Below are positions 1 to 7,765 of a stretch of 64,000 nucleotides of DNA, piece after piece. The position numbers and the translations under genes were made by a program. The notes under the pieces are model-generated. The model saw only the letters and a list, made by a program, of their open reading frames with translations, was not told where the DNA came from and searched no databases. The stretch's first letter is position 1. Each line of letters begins with the position of its first letter. The DNA is taken from the NCBI GenBank assembly GCA_964616465.1, contig CAZTTO010000001.1:300513-364512 (forward strand), read 5' to 3'. The stretch comes from JAFLBI01 sp964616465. GTDB lineage: Bacteria > Bacteroidota > Bacteroidia > Chitinophagales > Chitinophagaceae.

Positions 1-12
1 ATTTGGTTGCTT

Positions 13-234
13 TTAGTATTCGTCTTCGTTGAACATGAAGTCCTCTTGGCTTGGGTAATCAGGCCAAATATCTTCAATGCTCTCGTACACTTCTCCTTCA
101 TCGTCTAACTCCTGTAAGTTTTCTACCACTTCCAAAGGAGCGCCCGAACGTATAGAATAATCAATTAATTCATCCTTTGTAGCAGGCCAGGGTGCTTCTT
201 CGAGGTAACTAGCTAATTCGAGTGTCCAAAACAT
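13..234 (-). CDS. DUF2795 domain small acidic protein
   Basis: This 73-residue acidic protein starts MFWTLELASYLEEAPWP and ends in a Glu/Asp-rich tail (FMFNEDEY). The pattern of a short helix, the APWPATKDELIDYSIRSGAP core and a bipartite acidic end matches the DUF2795 family, which is widespread in Bacteroidota and has no established function. The frame stays open upstream to 390, but the ATG at 234 is preferred because residues before it look non-coding and a very good promoter (TTTG, 19 nt, TACATTTG) lies at 252-282, just upstream. It is divergent from the LolD-like gene. Family assignment is from memory of the sequence pattern. Confidence 0.85.
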   Translation of the reverse strand: MFWTLELASYLEEAPWPATKDELIDYSIRSGAPLEVVENLQELDDEGEVYESIEDIWPDYPSQEDFMFNEDEY

Positions 235-251
235 ACGCCTTGATTTTTGTG

Positions 252-282
252 CAAATGTAACCGTATAAACGAAATTTCCAAA
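252..282 (-). promoter_or_regulatory. Bacteroidota-type promoter for the DUF2795 gene
   Basis: Read on the minus strand, TTTG (282-279) is followed after exactly 19 nt by TACATTTG (259-252), matching the -33/-7 consensus TTTG / TAnnTTTG of the Bacteroidota primary sigma factor. The expected start of transcription is near 246, leaving a leader of about a dozen bases before the ATG at 234. Confidence 0.6.
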
Positions 283-373
283 TCTAGGTTTACACACAGT
301 ATGTAAAGATTTTGATAAAATAAAGCTGTGGTGACTTGTATCTTGTAAGTTTACAGCGAAAAGAAATGCAGAA

Positions 374-1036
374 ATGATCTTAAAAGCCACTAATATTCAA
401 AAAAAATACGGCTCTATACAGGTGCTGAAAGGTGTAGATATTGAAGTTGCGGAAGGAGAAATTGTTTCCATTGTTGGTAGCTCTGGAGCTGGAAAAAGTA
501 CCTTACTCCATATTTTAGGCACCCTTGATAAGCCAGATAGTGGTCAATTAGAAATTTGTGGTACAGCCCTTCATCAATTGAGTCCAAAAGATTTGGCTCA
601 ATTCAGAAATAAACATATTGGTTTTGTCTTTCAATTCCATCACCTATTACCCGAATTTACAGCCTTAGAAAATGTGTCTATTCCTGGTTGGATTGCTGGT
701 AAAAAGCACAGTGAGGTAGAACAACATGCAAAAACTATTTTAGCTGAACTTGGACTTTCAGAAAGAATGCAGCACAAGCCTGGTGAATTAAGTGGAGGTG
801 AACAACAAAGAGTTGCTATAGCTAGAGCCATGCTTAACAAACCCAACATTATTTTTGCAGATGAACCAACAGGTAATCTCGACAGTGGTACTGCACATGA
901 ATTTCATACATTGCTGTTTAAACTCAGAAAACAGTTTGGTCAAACATTCCTGTTAGTAACGCACAACGAGGAACTAGCAGGTATAAGTGACCGTATTATT
1001 CATATGAAAGACGGAAGAATTAGCTCTTTACCCTAG
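374..1036 (+). CDS. lolD: LolD-like ABC transporter ATP-binding protein
   Basis: A 220-residue ABC ATPase. The Walker A motif GSSGAGKST is at about residues 35-43, the Q-loop at VFQF near 85-88, the signature LSGGEQQR at 139-146 and Walker B IIFADEPTGNLD at 159-170. Length and the FVFQFHHLLPEFTALENV stretch fit the LolD/MacB subfamily, which powers lipoprotein release from the inner membrane or related mechanotransmission. No permease gene is adjacent, so the LolD assignment rests on sequence class only. Its last 17 bases overlap the 3' end of the convergent adenosyltransferase gene. Confidence 0.85.
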   Translation: MILKATNIQKKYGSIQVLKGVDIEVAEGEIVSIVGSSGAGKSTLLHILGTLDKPDSGQLEICGTALHQLSPKDLAQFRNKHIGFVFQFHHLLPEFTALENVSIPGWIAGKKHSEVEQHAKTILAELGLSERMQHKPGELSGGEQQRVAIARAMLNKPNIIFADEPTGNLDSGTAHEFHTLLFKLRKQFGQTFLLVTHNEELAGISDRIIHMKDGRISSLP

Positions 1037-1586
1037 GCTTCCATGGAATTTCAGCAACTTGTAAAAGGTGTCCAATATACCGAGCTAATACAAACAAATA
1101 ATCGCTTAAGCGATTGATATATTGAATTACTAAGGGCTCAATAAACATACCCTCTTCTTTCATTTGCACACAAATTCGTTCTGCCCTTCTGCACACACAG
1201 CGAGCCACATGTGCTGTTGAAATAGCTGGATGCCCCCCAGGCAAAATGAAAAATTTCATCGGTGGAAGAGATTCATTCATACGATCAATTTCTTGTTCAA
1301 GAAATTGCACATCAGAACCCAGCAAATCTGGAATTTTCATGAGTGGCTCCTTATCTGGATCACAAGCCAAAGATGAACCAATGGTGAATAATCTATCTTG
1401 AATTTCTTTTAATGTTGCCTTGCTGGGTAAATCTTCTATCTGATCTGCTACCCAGCCTATATATGAGTTAAGCTCATCAATAGTTCCGTACGATTCTATG
1501 CGAACGTGTGACTTAGGGACTTTGGTACCTCCAATTAATGAAGTTTTACCTTGATCGCCAGTTTTGGTATAAATCTTAAAAGCCAT
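1020..1586 (-). CDS. pduO: PduO-type cob(I)alamin adenosyltransferase
   Basis: This 188-residue protein has the PduO-family N-terminus (KIYTKTGDQGKTSLIGG) and the helical-bundle motifs RRAERICV and NRLSDYLFVLARY that line the ATP/cobalamin site. The family transfers the adenosyl group of ATP to cob(I)alamin, giving coenzyme B12, in the cytoplasm. No B12-dependent enzyme is encoded in this window. Upstream of the ATG there is CTAGGAGAAACAATT, an unusually good Shine-Dalgarno for Bacteroidota, and a TACTTTTG -7 element at 1612-1619. The 3' end overlaps the LolD-like gene tail to tail. Confidence 0.9.
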   Translation of the reverse strand: MAFKIYTKTGDQGKTSLIGGTKVPKSHVRIESYGTIDELNSYIGWVADQIEDLPSKATLKEIQDRLFTIGSSLACDPDKEPLMKIPDLLGSDVQFLEQEIDRMNESLPPMKFFILPGGHPAISTAHVARCVCRRAERICVQMKEEGMFIEPLVIQYINRLSDYLFVLARYIGHLLQVAEIPWKPRVKS

Positions 1587-1611
1587 AATTGTTTCTCCTA
1601 GGGATAAGAGA

Positions 1612-1619
1612 CAAAAGTA
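1612..1619 (-). promoter_or_regulatory. -7 element upstream of the adenosyltransferase gene
   Basis: Minus-strand TACTTTTG matches TAnnTTTG. The predicted start near 1607 gives a leader of about 20 nt that contains AGGAG ahead of the ATG at 1586. A T-rich run with TTTTG lies about 22 nt upstream, slightly too far for an ideal -33 box. Confidence 0.4.
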
Positions 1620-1678
1620 ATGACCGATTGTTCATGAAAAACAAAAAACAATGAATGTGGAAAGTATGTGTTTGAAGC

Positions 1679-2383
1679 CTAGTGAGCAAAAACGCGTTGC
1701 TCCTGTAGGGTATCGCTTTCTATGACCCCATCTCTCAAACGCACTACTCTTTTAGCATAAGCCGCAATATCTTCCTCATGTGTAACCAAGATAACCGTAT
1801 TTCCGGCAGCTTGAATTTGACCGAAAATTTCCATTACCTCTTTTGAAGTTTTTGTATCTAAGTTTCCTGTTGGCTCATCTGCAAGCAAAATAGATGGTCT
1901 ATTCACCAGTGCACGCGCAATAGCCACACGCTGAATTTGTCCCCCACTAAGCTCATTTGATTTATGGTGGCTTCTTTCCGCTAAGCCTACTTTACCTAAA
2001 GCCTCCAATGCCCTTTCCATTCTTTCTTTCTTACTGATCCCGGCATAAATCAATGGCAATGCAACATTCTCAGCTGCGCTTAATCGGGGCAATAAGTTAA
2101 ATTGTTGGAATACAAATCCAATTTCCTTATTTCTGACTTCTGCCAATTCATCATCACTCATTTTTGAAACATCCTTACCATTCAATACATATTTACCGTC
2201 AGTAAGTGTGTCCAAACATCCAAGAATATTCATTAAAGTACTCTTTCCACTCCCTGAAGGCCCCATTAAAGCAACATATTCATTTTTATGTATATCTAAT
2301 GACAATCCTTTCAAAACAGGGATAGCCTGAGCCCCCATGTAATAGCTTTTTTGAATATTTTCTAAGTGAATGATGCCGCTCAT
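1679..2383 (-). CDS. MacB/LolD-type ABC transporter ATP-binding protein
   Basis: A 234-residue ABC ATPase with Walker A GPSGSGKST (41-49), signature LSGGQIQR (145-152), Walker B ILLADEPTGNLD (165-176) and the switch His in VILVTHEED. The pattern IGFVFQQFNLLPRLSAAENV is typical of ATPases that pair with MacB/FtsX-type permeases. It lies 5 nt downstream of gatC and is probably co-transcribed with it. The nearest plausible partner in the window is the 424-residue permease at 25154-26428, more than 20 kb away, so the pairing is only a suggestion. Confidence 0.88.
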   Translation of the reverse strand: MSGIIHLENIQKSYYMGAQAIPVLKGLSLDIHKNEYVALMGPSGSGKSTLMNILGCLDTLTDGKYVLNGKDVSKMSDDELAEVRNKEIGFVFQQFNLLPRLSAAENVALPLIYAGISKKERMERALEALGKVGLAERSHHKSNELSGGQIQRVAIARALVNRPSILLADEPTGNLDTKTSKEVMEIFGQIQAAGNTVILVTHEEDIAAYAKRVVRLRDGVIESDTLQEQRVFAH

Positions 2384-2388
2384 AACTG

Positions 2389-2682
2389 TTATTTTCTGAT
2401 GACTTTTGGAACTTGAAAAAATGAACCGTCCGAAACTGGTGCCTGATTTACCACTTCTTTTTTATTTAAAGTTGGCTGAAGCTCGTCTGCTCTAAGCCTT
2501 TGCTGCTGTTCTTCAACCAAATGAGTTAATGGCTCCACACCAGTTGTATCTAACTCTTGCAAGCGCTCTACCATTGTAAACATGGCATGCATATGTTGCA
2601 ACAATTGCTCCTCCTCATGCTCAGATATCTCAATCTGCGCTAGCTTAGCCAATTTGTGCAATTCTTGGGAAGTTACTTGCAT
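2389..2682 (-). CDS. gatC: Asp-tRNA(Asn)/Glu-tRNA(Gln) amidotransferase subunit C
   Basis: A 97-residue protein with the GatC layout: a helical N-terminus (LHKLAKLAQIEISEHEEEQLLQ), the central VERLQELDTTGVEPLTH and the C-terminal LRADE...APVSDGSFFQVPKVI. GatC is the small belt subunit that stabilises the GatA/GatB complex which amidates misacylated Asp-tRNA(Asn) or Glu-tRNA(Gln). gatA and gatB are not in the window. The ATG lies only 4 nt after a TACTTTTG -7 element, which predicts a leaderless or nearly leaderless message. Confidence 0.93.
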   Translation of the reverse strand: MQVTSQELHKLAKLAQIEISEHEEEQLLQHMHAMFTMVERLQELDTTGVEPLTHLVEEQQQRLRADELQPTLNKKEVVNQAPVSDGSFFQVPKVIRK

Positions 2683-2686
2683 ATTC

Positions 2687-2694
2687 CAAAAGTA
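2687..2694 (-). promoter_or_regulatory. -7 element abutting the gatC start
   Basis: Minus-strand TACTTTTG matches TAnnTTTG and is followed by GAAT and then the gatC ATG. Transcription would be expected to begin at or within a base or two of the start codon. Confidence 0.45.
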
Positions 2695-2767
2695 AATGAA
2701 ACTATTAAGGTTTAAATCGAAATGGGTTAAAAGGCTTAAAAAAGTGAAATCTAGTAGGAATGAGTTA

Positions 2768-3895
2768 TCAACGGGAAATTTTCTGCCATAAATGCGATTG
2801 AAAACCCATGTAAAAAGAAAGAAAACCCCAACTTATAGCAAGTTGCATCAAAGGAAAATAAACCAAATAACGAGCAATATTATTTAAAATAGGTAACCGC
2901 AAATGAGCTACTTGAATAATAAATAAGAACATCCAAACTATTAAACCGAGCTGCATGAAATTGTTATTTTGCGTAAAACTATCTAACACAAAAACAGCTA
3001 TCCAAACTTGAATAAGTATTGGAAAAACTAACCATCTAGCAATCTTGCGCTGCCAAAAATGAAGGTTCAAGCGAAATGAACCAAACGGAAACCACCCAAT
3101 AAATGTTAGCAACTGAGCAGCGCCCCTTCCTATTCTAATTTTTCTTTGGAATTCCTGAAATAGATTCCCTGATGCAGCTTCTGTAGATATAGCTTCATGC
3201 ACATACTTCAACTTACCTCCTTTTTGAATATGACTAATACTTTGAAACAAATCGTCTAATATAATCTGCTCTGGAAGAGGATTATAATGAATTCGTTTCA
3301 TGGCAATTAGCTCCCCTGTTGCTGCAAAAAGACAGTTATTACTTTGCTCTTGCAACTTAATTCGATGCTCATAATTCCAATAAATAGACTCGGCGCCAAC
3401 CAGTGTTGGTTTATCCTTAACTAGCTTTCTTCCAAACACCATTGTAACGGTTGCATGCTCTAAAATTGCGTCTACCATTTTTCTCACCACACTCGCTTCT
3501 ATACGAATGTTTGCATCTAAAAAAAATATCATTTCTGAACTAGATAGTGCAACAGCCTTATTCAAGGCTTGAGCCTTTCCTTTTCTTTCTAATGAGTGCA
3601 GCACTTGAACATTTTCTGGAAGATTAGTTTTAAAGTTCTCAGGAATTGACCCGTCAATCACTAAAGTAATATGTATAAGATTAGGTGGATAGTTTTGATC
3701 AAGACAGTCTTTAACTAATAGATTTAGGTTTTGAAAGTCTAGATAAGCAGGAATAATCAGGTTAACTGATGGAAGTGGGAGGTTGCTTTTTATTTCTATT
3801 GCTTCCCTTTCATTTGTAGATACGGGAAAGCAGCAGGAGTAAAGCTTGTATATCCAAAGCCCAACTAAAAACACTAAAATTGTGAACCACAACAT
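2768..3895 (-). CDS. Membrane glycosyltransferase, family 2
   Basis: A 375-residue GT2-fold protein. An N-terminal membrane anchor (about residues 1-20) is followed by the nucleotide-sugar domain (PSVNLIIPAYLD, then FFLDANIRI as the DxD-type metal site and ILDDLF as the acceptor-side acidic motif) and EFQRKIRIGRG, which stands in for the QxxRW motif. Three or four membrane segments close the protein. This layout is that of processive or poly-N-acetylglucosamine-synthase-like GT2 enzymes; the sugar and acceptor cannot be read from sequence. The ATG at 3895 is preferred to a TTG at 3904 because a TACATTTG -7 element sits 6 nt upstream of it. Confidence 0.85.
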   Translation of the reverse strand: MLWFTILVFLVGLWIYKLYSCCFPVSTNEREAIEIKSNLPLPSVNLIIPAYLDFQNLNLLVKDCLDQNYPPNLIHITLVIDGSIPENFKTNLPENVQVLHSLERKGKAQALNKAVALSSSEMIFFLDANIRIEASVVRKMVDAILEHATVTMVFGRKLVKDKPTLVGAESIYWNYEHRIKLQEQSNNCLFAATGELIAMKRIHYNPLPEQIILDDLFQSISHIQKGGKLKYVHEAISTEAASGNLFQEFQRKIRIGRGAAQLLTFIGWFPFGSFRLNLHFWQRKIARWLVFPILIQVWIAVFVLDSFTQNNNFMQLGLIVWMFLFIIQVAHLRLPILNNIARYLVYFPLMQLAISWGFLSFYMGFQSHLWQKISR

Positions 3896-3901
3896 GTTAC
3901 G

Positions 3902-3909
3902 CAAATGTA
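3902..3909 (-). promoter_or_regulatory. -7 element of the GT2 gene
   Basis: Minus-strand TACATTTG matches TAnnTTTG and ends 6 nt before the ATG at 3895. It overlaps the alternative TTG start, which argues against that start. Confidence 0.4.
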
Positions 3910-4028
3910 CCTTTTTCGTTTTTGGTAAAATGATTAATCTATTCTAACCGAACATAGGATTTAAGGAAAATTTTAAGATAGTCACTATGCACATTGTGTT
4001 AATAATTTAGTAATATTACACATGTGAA

Positions 4029-4163
4029 ATGTTTAACTTCACAAGCAAGTTCTTTAAACCACGTCAACAAATCCCCCGTAATATGTTGGTTGTATCCTTA
4101 CTGGCCGTGTATCTGCTGTGCCTGTTTTGGGCTTACAAAGGTGCTGCTGCCATTGATGAATGA
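4029..4163 (+). CDS. Small single-pass membrane protein (44 residues)
   Basis: A 44-residue reading frame starts MFNFTSKFFKPRQQIP, continues into a hydrophobic stretch (about residues 19-38, MLVVSLLAVYLLCLFWAYKG) and ends AAAIDE. The basic residues before the hydrophobic segment and the acidic end are those of a small membrane protein with its N-terminus in the cytoplasm. It stands alone between divergent and downstream genes and is followed 27 nt after its stop by a strong intrinsic terminator (4191-4219), so it probably has its own transcript. I recognise no family. A longer frame over the same bases (4024-4239) gives a Cys/Pro-rich, non-protein-like sequence that runs through the terminator. 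Confidence 0.55.
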   Translation: MFNFTSKFFKPRQQIPRNMLVVSLLAVYLLCLFWAYKGAAAIDE

Positions 4164-4190
4164 AATGCTTGGCTTAAATCCAATGCCCCC

Positions 4191-4219
4191 AAAGTGCAGT
4201 AAACAACTGCACTTTTTTT
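4191..4219 (+). terminator. Intrinsic terminator after the 44-residue gene
   Basis: A perfect 10-bp stem, AAAGTGCAGT (4191-4200) with ACTGCACTTT (4206-4215), encloses the loop AAACA and is followed by a run of T. It ends 16 nt before the esterase start codon and separates the two genes. Confidence 0.8.
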
Positions 4220-4235
4220 ATGCTATTTTCGGAGT

Positions 4236-5060
4236 ATGAAAAAGTTAACTACTACTTTTTGTTTTCTATTTGTAATCGTCTCATTGTTTGCCGCAAGGGT
4301 TGATTCTCTTCAAGTATACAGTGTTTCTATGAAGAAGCATGTTCCTGTTGTGGTAGTAATGCCTACTGAAGGAATTGCAGCTGATAAAAAAGTTCCTGCG
4401 CTATACTTACTTCACGGTGCTTTTGGAAAGTATAATAACTGGATCATAAAAGTTCCCGCAATTAAACAATTGGCAGACAAATATGGAATGATGATTGTTT
4501 GTCCCGATGGAGGCCATACAAGTTGGTATTTTGATAGCCCAATTGATAGTACTTATCGCTATGAGACTTTTATAACTAAAGAACTTATTGCTTACATAGA
4601 TACCAACTATCCAACGATTGCTAATAGAAATGGCAGAGCCATTACAGGATTAAGTATGGGTGGACATGGAGGTATCTTTCTAACCTATCGTCACCCAAAT
4701 TTATTCAGTGCTTGCGGAAGTACTAGCGGAGCATTACATGTAAGTGTCATTACAAGAGGATACGATGTTGAAAAAAGACTGGGCGACCCTGCTGCAAATT
4801 CTAGCTATTGGAAAGACTGGAGTGTTTTGAATATTATTGAAAACAAACCAATAGAAACTTTCAAAATTATCATCGACTGTGGAACGGAAGATCGCGTGCT
4901 ACCCATGAATAGAGCTGTGCATGAAAAAATGTTACAACTAAAAATTCCGCATGAATATATAGAGCGACCAGGCGGACATGACTTCAACTATTGGGCAGAA
5001 TCAATTCATCACCAAGCACTTTTCTTTTACAGGCATTTTCAATCGGTAGCTGGTTCTTAA
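4236..5060 (+). CDS. Secreted esterase, alpha/beta hydrolase (esterase D family)
   Basis: A 274-residue protein with an N-terminal signal peptide (hydrophobic to about residue 20) and an esterase-family alpha/beta hydrolase domain. The nucleophile elbow GLSMGGHGG places Ser140, and Asp219 (CGTEDRVLP) with His248 (GGHDFNYW) complete a plausible triad; LLHGAFGKYNNW holds the oxyanion region. This matches the group that includes S-formylglutathione hydrolase and antigen-85/feruloyl-esterase-like enzymes. The signal peptide argues for an envelope or extracellular ester substrate rather than S-formylglutathione. Its stop overlaps the selD stop by 4 nt, tail to tail. The ATG lies 4 nt after TATTTTCG, a weak -7-like sequence. 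Confidence 0.85.
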   Translation: MKKLTTTFCFLFVIVSLFAARVDSLQVYSVSMKKHVPVVVVMPTEGIAADKKVPALYLLHGAFGKYNNWIIKVPAIKQLADKYGMMIVCPDGGHTSWYFDSPIDSTYRYETFITKELIAYIDTNYPTIANRNGRAITGLSMGGHGGIFLTYRHPNLFSACGSTSGALHVSVITRGYDVEKRLGDPAANSSYWKDWSVLNIIENKPIETFKIIIDCGTEDRVLPMNRAVHEKMLQLKIPHEYIERPGGHDFNYWAESIHHQALFFYRHFQSVAGS

Positions 5061-6112
5061 GCTTGAACTAAAATACCTTTTTCCTCTTGTTGAATGATCC
5101 TTCCAATGGGAGCTAATTCATGATGTTGATATTCTTTACAGATTGAATAAAATGTTTCTACTTCATTAGGATCAACTGCAATTAATAGTCCTCCATTTGT
5201 TTGAGGATCAGGCAAAATTTGAAATGCTTCCATCATTGGAACGCCCTGTTGAATTTGAATTGAACTTGAATAGGCATTCCAATTTCTATACGTAGCATCG
5301 GGAACTATTTGTTGCTGCATATATATTTTAGCTTCCTCAAGAATAGGCAAGCTTGTATAGTTAAGTACAGCCGTAAGACCACTGCCTTGAGCCATCTCTA
5401 AAACATGTCCTGCCAAACCAAAGCCAGTAACATCAGTCATGGCATGAACTCCATCCAATTGTCCTAATGCGCCACCTAACGAATTCAATTTTATTAACTG
5501 ATTATTCAACACCTCATGATGCGATTCATGTAATAATCCTCGCTTAGCAGCGGTTGTCATAATACCAACACCCAAAGGCTTAGTCAGAAAAAGTAGATCT
5601 CCCTCTTTGGCAGTTGAGTTCTTCTTGATAAACTGATCTTTAGATTCGCCAGTTACATGTAATCCAAAAAAAGGTTCTGGAGATTCAATGCTATGTCCGC
5701 CTGCAAGAGGTATTCCAGCCAAGTCACAAATACTCCTAGCGCCCTTTATAACTTCTCCCGCAATAGCGGGCGGCAATTTTTCAATTGGCCAACCTAAAAC
5801 AGCTGTAGCAAGTAATGGTCTTCCTCCCATTGCATAAACATCACTCAATGCATTTGCTGCTGCAACTTGACCATATATGAAAGGGTCGTCAACTATGGGA
5901 GTAAAAAAGTCAACCGTACTAATCAATACTCGATCACCGTCTAACCGATATACAGCTGCATCATCGTTTAAATCAAATCCAACCAATAAACGTACGTCAT
6001 GTTGTGCAGGTGATTCCGCTAAAATTTCTTTGAGAACTTGTGGACTAATTTTACAACCACATCCTGCTCCGTGAGCAAACTGTGTGAGTCTTATTAGATC
6101 TTGTTGCGACAT
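5057..6112 (-). CDS. selD: Selenide, water dikinase (selenophosphate synthetase)
   Basis: A 351-residue SelD that makes selenophosphate from selenide and ATP. The N-terminal GAGCGCKISP holds the catalytic Cys18 and Lys21; the catalytic codon is TGT, so this is a cysteine and not a selenocysteine form. Later motifs (GFDLNDDAAVY, STVDFFTP, LGWPIEKLP, TDVTGFGLAGH, DPQTNGGLL) are those of the AIRS/PurM-like fold. The ATG at 6112 is chosen, 2 nt after the mnmH stop; an ATG at 6136 would overlap mnmH and add eight atypical residues. It is translated directly after mnmH, its user of selenophosphate. Confidence 0.95.
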   Translation of the reverse strand: MSQQDLIRLTQFAHGAGCGCKISPQVLKEILAESPAQHDVRLLVGFDLNDDAAVYRLDGDRVLISTVDFFTPIVDDPFIYGQVAAANALSDVYAMGGRPLLATAVLGWPIEKLPPAIAGEVIKGARSICDLAGIPLAGGHSIESPEPFFGLHVTGESKDQFIKKNSTAKEGDLLFLTKPLGVGIMTTAAKRGLLHESHHEVLNNQLIKLNSLGGALGQLDGVHAMTDVTGFGLAGHVLEMAQGSGLTAVLNYTSLPILEEAKIYMQQQIVPDATYRNWNAYSSSIQIQQGVPMMEAFQILPDPQTNGGLLIAVDPNEVETFYSICKEYQHHELAPIGRIIQQEEKGILVQA

Positions 6113-6114
6113 AA

Positions 6115-7164
6115 CTATATATTTTTCTGAACCCAATCAATTAAATATGCTGCTCTACTACTATAAGGAATTTCATCAACCCGAATTTCATACGTTGAAG
6201 AAACTCCATCTTTACTACTTCTATCATAAAAACGGTCGTAGTAGGATAACAAAATATGAAAAGCCGACTTTACTTGATTTTCTAAAAGAAAATTCACAAC
6301 TTCTTTGGTGTACAATCCTCCTAATCTTTTTCTAATTCGCAACACTGCATGAACCAGCGCTTCTTTCTCATAATAACCATATTCAGCAACAACTTTTTCC
6401 AATCTTTCTTCAAAAGAGACATGCATGAATAGGTTTGGAGCAGATTTCATTTGTTGATAAATAGCCGATGGAATATTCAATTGACCAATACGTTGGCTTT
6501 CACCTTCAACCCAAATCCACTTTTTATTACGAATGATACGGAGCTTTTCTGCATCATGTAATGCCAATGCTAATTTATTTTCAAACTGCTCTGCACTGTC
6601 TTGAGGCGGCAGCCCTAAATTACCAAATGCCGATCCCTTATGACCAGCGATTTGTTCTAGATCAACAATGACTTCACCTGCTTGAGCCAACTGTTGTAAT
6701 AACTCTGTTTTACTACTCCCAGTGTATCCACCTAGTACAATAATTGGATACGACCGATGAAACTGTTGCAATACCCAGTTGCGAAATGATTTATATCCAC
6801 CATCAAGCTGATATACTTTCCAACCGTACAAAGCTAACAACCAACACATGGCTTCACTGCGCATTCCTCCGCGCCAACAATGAACCAACAGCTCTTTATT
6901 ATTAGGGAATAATTCCTCTGCTTGTAAAACAAAGGATTTCATTTTTGGACCAAAATAATCTAGCCCAACTTGAATTGCTTTTGAAGAACTTTTTTGTTTA
7001 TAAGTGAGCCCAATTTCATGTCTTTCTTCATTATTAAAAATAGGAAGTGAATACGCAGATGGAATATGTGCATGCGCATACTCATTGGGGCTTCTTACAT
7101 CTATAACTGGCCAAATATCACTTTGCGCTATATAAGTCTCCCATGATACAGTTTGAAAGGACAT
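6115..7164 (-). CDS. mnmH: tRNA 2-selenouridine synthase
   Basis: A 349-residue MnmH (SelU/YbbB). The N-terminal rhodanese domain carries Cys96 in HCWRGGMRSEA, the residue that handles selenium. The C-terminal half begins with the P-loop GYTGSSKT (146-153) and forms the nucleotide-binding and tRNA-geranylating part. The enzyme replaces sulfur by selenium at the wobble 2-thiouridine of Lys, Glu and Gln tRNAs. Start 7164 is chosen because TACATTTG (7176-7169) ends 4 nt upstream; extending the frame to 7212 adds a poor N-terminus. It forms a two-gene unit with selD. Confidence 0.95.
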   Translation of the reverse strand: MSFQTVSWETYIAQSDIWPVIDVRSPNEYAHAHIPSAYSLPIFNNEERHEIGLTYKQKSSSKAIQVGLDYFGPKMKSFVLQAEELFPNNKELLVHCWRGGMRSEAMCWLLALYGWKVYQLDGGYKSFRNWVLQQFHRSYPIIVLGGYTGSSKTELLQQLAQAGEVIVDLEQIAGHKGSAFGNLGLPPQDSAEQFENKLALALHDAEKLRIIRNKKWIWVEGESQRIGQLNIPSAIYQQMKSAPNLFMHVSFEERLEKVVAEYGYYEKEALVHAVLRIRKRLGGLYTKEVVNFLLENQVKSAFHILLSYYDRFYDRSSKDGVSSTYEIRVDEIPYSSRAAYLIDWVQKNI

Positions 7165-7168
7165 ATAC

Positions 7169-7176
7169 CAAATGTA
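7169..7176 (-). promoter_or_regulatory. -7 element abutting the mnmH start
   Basis: Minus-strand TACATTTG matches TAnnTTTG, followed by GTAT and the mnmH ATG. This is the same TAnnTTTG-N4-ATG arrangement seen at gatC, the LMW phosphatase and rlmN. Confidence 0.45.
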
Positions 7177-7192
7177 GCATAGAAATGAATAC

Positions 7193-7729
7193 TTAACGGC
7201 CATTAAATTCACTTAGCATTGTACGGACTTGTTGTTCTTCATCCGAATCAAGTCTTTTATTTTGCGTAAGCCGGTCGTTACTCCAAATACCTGCTTTTTT
7301 TATTTTGTCTGACTTTGAAAAAACTGCCCCAACCCCAACTCTAATATCCTCATCCCACCAACCAGCATAACGATCTCCATTTTTGAAAAAGTAAACACCT
7401 TTTCCAGCTCTTTTATTTGAACTAAACTCACCATGATATATTTCACCATTTGCAAAACGATAAATCCCAAGTCCCTCTTTTAATCCTTCCGACCATAACC
7501 CTTCATATTTATGGCCAGTTTCCCAAATACCCATTCCGAATCCACTTGCCTTTCCATTTTTTATTTCTCCTACATACTGAATTTTGGCCCCTTGTGGACT
7601 ATTAAAAAATAAGATACCAGTTTGTCTTTCCTTAGATGCTAAAATTTGCAAAAGAGAATCACTGGTTTTTTTAAACTTCTCCAATTCAGACTCTGCTAAT
7701 TCATTTTTCATTGCAAGCCAAGTGGCCAC
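7193..7729 (-). CDS. MORN-repeat protein, possibly the 3' part of a split gene
   Basis: The protein has a charged, coiled-coil-like start (about 35 residues, ESELEKFKKTSDSLLQ) followed by four or so MORN repeats (YVGEIKNGKASGFGMG, YEGLWSEGLKEGLGIY, YHGEFSSNKRAGKGVY, YAGWWDEDIRVGVGAV). MORN repeats are stacked beta hairpins, often at membranes. Only a GTG at 7729 or an ATG at 7711 can start it and neither has a clear ribosome site. The frame is continuous with the upstream membrane-anchored frame (7766-8125) except for one TAA at 7766-7768, so this may be one interrupted gene of about 310 codons. Confidence 0.65.
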   Translation of the reverse strand: MATWLAMKNELAESELEKFKKTSDSLLQILASKERQTGILFFNSPQGAKIQYVGEIKNGKASGFGMGIWETGHKYEGLWSEGLKEGLGIYRFANGEIYHGEFSSNKRAGKGVYFFKNGDRYAGWWDEDIRVGVGAVFSKSDKIKKAGIWSNDRLTQNKRLDSDEEQQVRTMLSEFNGR

Positions 7730-7765
7730 TTGCTCTAAAGAATCTTTTTCATTAGAAAATGTTTT

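Noticed and set aside
4024..4239. A 71-residue plus-strand frame covering the small membrane gene
   Set aside because: Its product is rich in Cys, Pro and Trp without a sensible pattern and it runs through the terminator hairpin; the 44-residue frame over the same bases is far more protein-like.
6050..6063. Possible selenocysteine codon in selD
   Set aside because: The catalytic position is TGT (Cys), not TGA, and the frame is open without recoding.
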